DNA from: Gammaproteobacteria bacterium UBA5109
Lineage (GTDB): Bacteria > Pseudomonadota > Gammaproteobacteria > Pseudomonadales > Pseudohongiellaceae
NCBI GenBank assembly: GCA_002414385.1
Contig: DHZH01000002.1
Location: forward strand, 465,591 to 529,590
Direction of reading: 5' to 3'
Length of the DNA: 64,000 nucleotides
Below the pieces are notes generated by a model. That model had not been told where the DNA came from. It was given only the letters and a program-made list of their open reading frames with translations, and did not search any database. How positions within the stretch are numbered: the stretch's first letter is position 1; the number at the start of each line of letters is the position of its first letter. Shown here in pieces: positions 60,314 through 64,000 of this stretch. The translations under genes and the position numbers were made by a program.

Positions 60314-61318
60314 CTATTCAAGGATCAAACTTCCGTAAGCTGATTCGATAATTGCTTCCAGCTGTGTATCGAAATTTGCCCAGTTCGCATAGGCCTCGAG
60401 GCTGACATCAGACTGAATTTCTTCCAGGCTCATGCCGTCTGCTATTCGGGAAGACACGGCAAATTTGAGGTCTTCAAGCCAGCGGCGGAAAGCAATAAGG
60501 TCCGCTTTACTGCCTGACTCATAATGGCTGTTGACCAGTAAATCGAAATCAAGCTCTTCAAGATTTCTGAGAGATTCTATCCAGGTATCCAGGGGTCTCC
60601 GGTCAAACTGAAAATAACAGCACATTCTGTTTATCCAGACGTAATCGCCGGCAAACAGTACCTTGTGATCCGGGAAGTAGACATCGACCAGATCATTGGT
60701 GTGTCTGTTTCCTGCCCACAGTAAGGTAATACGCTTGCCTCCCAGCATCAGTTGCATCTCATCCGAGAATACTATATCCGGTACTACAGCAGGTGCCAGT
60801 TCAGCCTGGGACAGGAACCCATCACCATTACGGTCCAGAGCATCAAAGTTTTGTAGCGTTCCGGTACGGGCTTCATTTCTGTCAAGTAGCCCATCACCAT
60901 TTTCATCTCGCGTATCGCCGGGAGGAGGAGCTTCCTGAATACTGGCAGCAAGATTTTCAGGCATATTCATGTGACTGACATAGACAGCTGTATCAGAGAA
61001 TGTTTCAGCGCCTCTGATATGATCCCAGTGATAATGACTTTCGATGACATAACGCACTTGTTGATCCGGAAACAGCTCCTGTAGCTGTTCCTGTATCCAT
61101 TCCGCGGTTGCAGGGTTGGGTGGATCAACAATAAGGATGCCTTCATCCGTTACAAGAAATATGGATACAGGAGATACTGCCGGGCCGGTGTTTACCTGGT
61201 ATAAACCATCACCCAGTTCTGTCAGGCTGAAAGGGCCGCTGCCAAACTGAGCAAAAATGCTGCTGCTGATGAAGATGCCTGCCCCGAATAATATGGTTTT
61301 TATAATCTGTAATCTCAT
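60314..61318 (-). CDS. Exported metallo-beta-lactamase-fold hydrolase with an inserted EF-hand pair
   Basis: Secreted MBL-fold protein of 334 residues. The ATG at 61318 opens a signal peptide ending SSSIFAQ; a TTG 12 bp upstream is less likely. The zinc motif HYHWDH (95-100) is followed by His206 in NRHTND, Asp224 in FAGDYVW and a later His in NSHYESG, so the metal site is complete. Between the first and second ligand groups sit two EF-hand loops, DENGDGLLDRNE (138-149) and DRNGDGFLSQAE (162-173). Calcium may control or stabilise the enzyme. The substrate is unknown. Confidence 0.88.
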   Translation of the reverse strand: MRLQIIKTILFGAGIFISSSIFAQFGSGPFSLTELGDGLYQVNTGPAVSPVSIFLVTDEGILIVDPPNPATAEWIQEQLQELFPDQQVRYVIESHYHWDHIRGAETFSDTAVYVSHMNMPENLAASIQEAPPPGDTRDENGDGLLDRNEARTGTLQNFDALDRNGDGFLSQAELAPAVVPDIVFSDEMQLMLGGKRITLLWAGNRHTNDLVDVYFPDHKVLFAGDYVWINRMCCYFQFDRRPLDTWIESLRNLEELDFDLLVNSHYESGSKADLIAFRRWLEDLKFAVSSRIADGMSLEEIQSDVSLEAYANWANFDTQLEAIIESAYGSLILE

Positions 61319-61468
61319 AATAAATTCCAAAGTGTTTTAACAATATTTTTGATTCTACCGAAATCATTGAGAATCACAATACTTATAACCTGAACCAACT
61401 GTTCGAATTAATTCCGCCGAGAAAGATTCTACAGTCCTTTACAAGGTAGATCGGCGTTTTGAACAGGC

Positions 61469-61496
61469 AAAAAAAAGCAGCCCGAAGGCTGCTTTT
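61469..61496 (-). terminator. Intrinsic terminator of the DUF1592 gene
   Basis: Read on the minus strand, AAAAGCAGCC (61496-61487), loop TTCG and GGCTGCTTTT (61482-61473) form a perfect stem running into eight T (61476-61469). It lies 22 bp beyond the stop codon of the DUF1592 gene. The remaining gap to 61318 holds the upstream region of the metallo-beta-lactamase-fold gene. Confidence 0.93.
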
Positions 61497-61517
61497 AAAG
61501 GTGATAAACCAATTATC

Positions 61518-63980
61518 CTAGTTTGCAGCGACTTCCTGCGCATCATTGATTCTCATTCTGAACGGAACGCTGTCGACAATTCCGTGAATCAGGGAAGAGA
61601 AGCGATAATCGTTACGTTCTGCATTACGCACAATCTCACGAACATAGGGCATGTCGGTATGCTCGATCGGTCGAGCCAGGGCAAACTGCATGAGTTTCTC
61701 GGTCATGGTCTGAACGAAGATTTCTTCGTTTTCAACCAACCAGCCACGCAGGTCATTCATGCCACCAATTTCTGAGCCGTCAAACAGTGTATCTGCTGTA
61801 TCAAGCGTCAGTCCTTCAAGGTTGCGGGTGCGGAAGCGTCCGACACCATCAAAGCTTTCCATGGCGAAACCGATGCTGTCCATCAGTACGTGACAGGCTG
61901 CACAGGAAGGATCAGCGCGGTGCTGCACCATTTGTTCGCGCAGTGTTTGAGGCTCACCTTCTGCTGGTTCAAGGTTTGTATCAACACCAGGTGGTGGCTC
62001 AGGTGGAGGCGTACCAACCAGATTGGTCAAAAAGTACTTGCCACGGGTGACCGGGGAAGTACGAATAGACAGTGAAGTCAGAGTCAGGATACTGCTGTGA
62101 CCGAGTATACCGCGACGTTCTTCCTGCGGTACTTCAACACGTCGCATACGGCTGCCAACGATTCCCGGGATACCATAAACTTCAGCAAGATTCTCGTTAA
62201 CGTAGGTGTAATCGGCATTGATCAGGTCAGTGACGTTTTTATCTTCATCAACGATACTCTTGAACAGCATCTTGGTTTCAAGAATTGAAGACTGACGCAG
62301 GTTGTCATCGTAATCCGGGAACAGGAAGGGGTCCGGAACAATGGCGTTCAGGTTGCGCAGAGTCAGCCACTGGACAGCAAAGTTTTCAGTCAGGTTCTCT
62401 GCTTTCGGATCAGCCAGCATACGCTCCACCTGGGTGTCCAGAATATCCGGGTCACTCAGGCGACCTTCAACGGCCAGATCACGTAACTCTTCATCAGGAA
62501 TGGTGCTCCAGAGGAAGAAGGACAGCCGTGAAGCCAGCTCAAGATCAGAAATTTCATAAACCTGACCCGGGGCGACACCCGTAGGGGCTTCTTCTGCACG
62601 GAACAGGAATTCAGGTCCGGAAATTATACGGCGAATACCGGTTTCGATACCTTTTTCGAAGCCGCCGATTTCGCGACCGATTTCATAAAAGCCCAGCAGG
62701 TCTGAAATTTCGTTTTCAGTGACCGGTCGGCGATAGGCCTCATTCGCCAGGTTGCTGAGAATTTCATTGGCACAGGCCAGCTGTTCGTCTTCAAGCGTGC
62801 CGGGGTTGCAAATGAAAATCTTCTCGCGGCTGGCAGTATTTCCTGTGCCTGTCGGATTGATAGGACCACGAACTTCGACATTGTCGAGTTGTGGCGGCCC
62901 TTTCAGGACGTCAAGGTCAAGTGAAGTACGGCCATGCTGGCGCCAGATTTCAGCATCAGGAGATGCCGGCTTGGCAATAAAGTTGACGGTGACAGTATGA
63001 TTGCCTGCTTCCAGGAAGGTTCTGTAGCGGAAACGCTCGTCAATTTCTTCGGCCAGGGCAAAACTGTTGGAATCAAACTCATGCTGTTCGGTGTCCTTAA
63101 AGCCACCGAAATCGGCAGTATGGACACGTTCCTTGTCAATGGTGATTTCCAGCGTATGCGGAAACTCGATTCCGCGAGCCTCATCCTGAATGGTACGAAT
63201 CAGTTTGGGGCTGAATTCGTATTCACCATCAAGCGGGGCATAGTGGTCGAAAACAATACCGCCGATTGTGCCAATCGGGGCACCTTCAACACGTTTGTCA
63301 CCGGAACTGTCACGTGGCACACGATAAACGCTGAAATCAGGCGGCATACTCATGTCACCGACAGCGAGGCTGGCAACCCGTCCGGAGGCAGCAACAAAGC
63401 CCTCCAGGGTAGTTGCTGATACCTGCAGTGCGGCAGCCATGTTGTCAAAGCCTTCGGCTGAAACATCAGGAGCCAGCAAGGAGGTTGAATCAATTGGGAT
63501 GTTCAGCAAATCACGCATGGCGTTCTGGTATTCAGTACGGTTCATACGCGGCAGTACAGGTGCTCCCGGATTTGGGTTTTCCATTGCTTCCTCGTCCAAC
63601 ACTGCTTCCAGAGAAGCAATGAAAGTCTGACGCTCCTCATCAGAGGGCTTGGGTTCACCCACCGGTGGCATCTGACCTGTGGCCAGTTTCTTGATCGCTG
63701 TTTCCCAGATTTCACCTTCTTCATGGACAAAGTCCGGGGCAACATATTCCAGCGAGAGACCGCCGGTATAGTCAGTTTCATTATGGCAGCCTACGCAGTA
63801 GTCGTAGATCAGGTTCCACTGCTCATCAAGCGGTGGCAATGCCTCAATGGCTGCCAGTCGCGCTGCTTCCGCTTCTGCTGCGGAAATTTCGGCGCTTTCG
63901 GTTTCATTGGAGTTATTACAGGCTGCGAGCCCCAAGCCCAATCCTGCAATAATCGCTGTCAGTAAAATATTCTTTTTCAT
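61518..63980 (-). CDS. Planctomycete-type haem lipoprotein, DUF1587-DUF1595-DUF1592-DUF1588-DUF1585
   Basis: Large exported lipoprotein of 820 residues. The signal MKKNILLTAIIAGLGLGLAA ends before the lipobox Cys. Order: an N-terminal cytochrome-like haem site CVGCH (about residue 62), DUF1587 (LPRMNRTEYQNAMRDLL), a beta-rich carbohydrate-binding-like domain, DUF1595 (EAYRRPVTENEISDLLGFY), DUF1592 (ELASRLSFFLWSTIPDEELR), DUF1588 (RRGILGHSSILTLTS, with a second CAACH), and DUF1585 (EKLMQFALARPIEH) at the C terminus. Function is unknown; such proteins are usually paired with a DUF1552 gene. No partner follows here; any partner would have to be upstream, beyond the window edge. The gene is complete. 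Confidence 0.92.
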   Translation of the reverse strand: MKKNILLTAIIAGLGLGLAACNNSNETESAEISAAEAEAARLAAIEALPPLDEQWNLIYDYCVGCHNETDYTGGLSLEYVAPDFVHEEGEIWETAIKKLATGQMPPVGEPKPSDEERQTFIASLEAVLDEEAMENPNPGAPVLPRMNRTEYQNAMRDLLNIPIDSTSLLAPDVSAEGFDNMAAALQVSATTLEGFVAASGRVASLAVGDMSMPPDFSVYRVPRDSSGDKRVEGAPIGTIGGIVFDHYAPLDGEYEFSPKLIRTIQDEARGIEFPHTLEITIDKERVHTADFGGFKDTEQHEFDSNSFALAEEIDERFRYRTFLEAGNHTVTVNFIAKPASPDAEIWRQHGRTSLDLDVLKGPPQLDNVEVRGPINPTGTGNTASREKIFICNPGTLEDEQLACANEILSNLANEAYRRPVTENEISDLLGFYEIGREIGGFEKGIETGIRRIISGPEFLFRAEEAPTGVAPGQVYEISDLELASRLSFFLWSTIPDEELRDLAVEGRLSDPDILDTQVERMLADPKAENLTENFAVQWLTLRNLNAIVPDPFLFPDYDDNLRQSSILETKMLFKSIVDEDKNVTDLINADYTYVNENLAEVYGIPGIVGSRMRRVEVPQEERRGILGHSSILTLTSLSIRTSPVTRGKYFLTNLVGTPPPEPPPGVDTNLEPAEGEPQTLREQMVQHRADPSCAACHVLMDSIGFAMESFDGVGRFRTRNLEGLTLDTADTLFDGSEIGGMNDLRGWLVENEEIFVQTMTEKLMQFALARPIEHTDMPYVREIVRNAERNDYRFSSLIHGIVDSVPFRMRINDAQEVAAN

Positions 63981-64000
63981 AACATACCTACTACATTATT

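Overview
The window is a contiguous piece of a gammaproteobacterial chromosome of roughly balanced base composition. Most genes run on the + strand, with several minus-strand blocks. The gene orders support this placement: nrdR-ribD-ribE-ribB-ribH-nusB-thiL...pgpA, zapA-ssrS(6S RNA)-fau facing ygfB-pepP-ubiH, tkt-epd-pgk-fba, and phoBR beside pstSCAB-phoU. The accessory content (a DUF1592/DUF1587 planctomycete-type haem protein, CotH/VTC/DUF4956, a secreted M1 peptidase with a DUF6702 partner, imelysins, a cresol-dehydrogenase-like flavocytochrome) is the kind found in marine heterotrophic Gammaproteobacteria of the Cellvibrionales/OM182/Pseudohongiella type. That lineage guess is inference. 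I found no rRNA, tRNA, CRISPR array, prophage or intact insertion sequence.

Layout. 1-4.4 kb: nrdR (cut by the left edge), riboflavin synthesis genes and nusB. The 'RibBA' here has lost the zinc site of its GTP cyclohydrolase II half. 4.4-8.9 kb: thiL and pgpA, separated by a three-gene ABC drug-efflux-type exporter. 8.9-12.3 kb: aldehyde dehydrogenase, polysaccharide-deacetylase-like protein, small lipoprotein and membrane zinc protease. 12.3-15.2 kb: a minus-strand DUF4956-VTC-CotH operon. 15.3-15.5 kb: a 204-bp palindrome-bounded element resembling a transposase-associated MITE. 15.5-18.1 kb: metK-ahcY (SAM cycle). 18.4-23.6 kb: tkt-epd-pgk-class I aldolase. 23.7-26.4 kb: a secreted double NTF2-like protein, an aldo/keto reductase and rpiA. 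26.4-31.9 kb: a 30-residue membrane peptide, fau, 6S RNA, zapA, a ZapB-like coiled coil, ygfB, pepP, ubiH and an NTF2-like protein.

31.9-42.0 kb is a phosphate island: pit, phoBR, a porin and pstSCAB-phoU. It has PhoB-box-like sites, the best of which sits exactly at the -35 position of the pit promoter, and a strong hairpin terminator between pstS and pstC that should make PstS more abundant than the transporter.

42.1-49.8 kb is a run of six co-directional genes behind a near-perfect Fur box. They encode an imelysin lipoprotein, a di-haem oxidoreductase, a second imelysin, a DUF1513 beta-propeller, a di-haem cytochrome c peroxidase and, unexpectedly, a MutS-family ATPase without recognised mismatch-binding domains. 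The first five make sense as an iron-starvation envelope module; the sixth is a puzzle. 50.0-52.7 kb encodes a three-gene flavoprotein/cytochrome c/Tat-protein unit resembling p-cresol methylhydroxylase. 52.7-57.9 kb (minus) holds a DsbD-like thiol reductase, a DUF6702 protein and an M1 metallopeptidase. 58.2-64.0 kb holds a secreted protein of unknown function, an SRAP (YedK) protein, a YdhR-like protein, a metallo-beta-lactamase-fold protein carrying two inserted EF-hands, and the DUF1592 haem lipoprotein.

Intergenic stretches over 300 bp are 15216-15547 (palindrome element), 26394-26728 (small membrane ORF), 33193-33634 (pit and phoB promoters) and 37327-37643 (porin and pst promoters); each is described below. 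All assignments come from reading motifs in the sequence. No database search was run.
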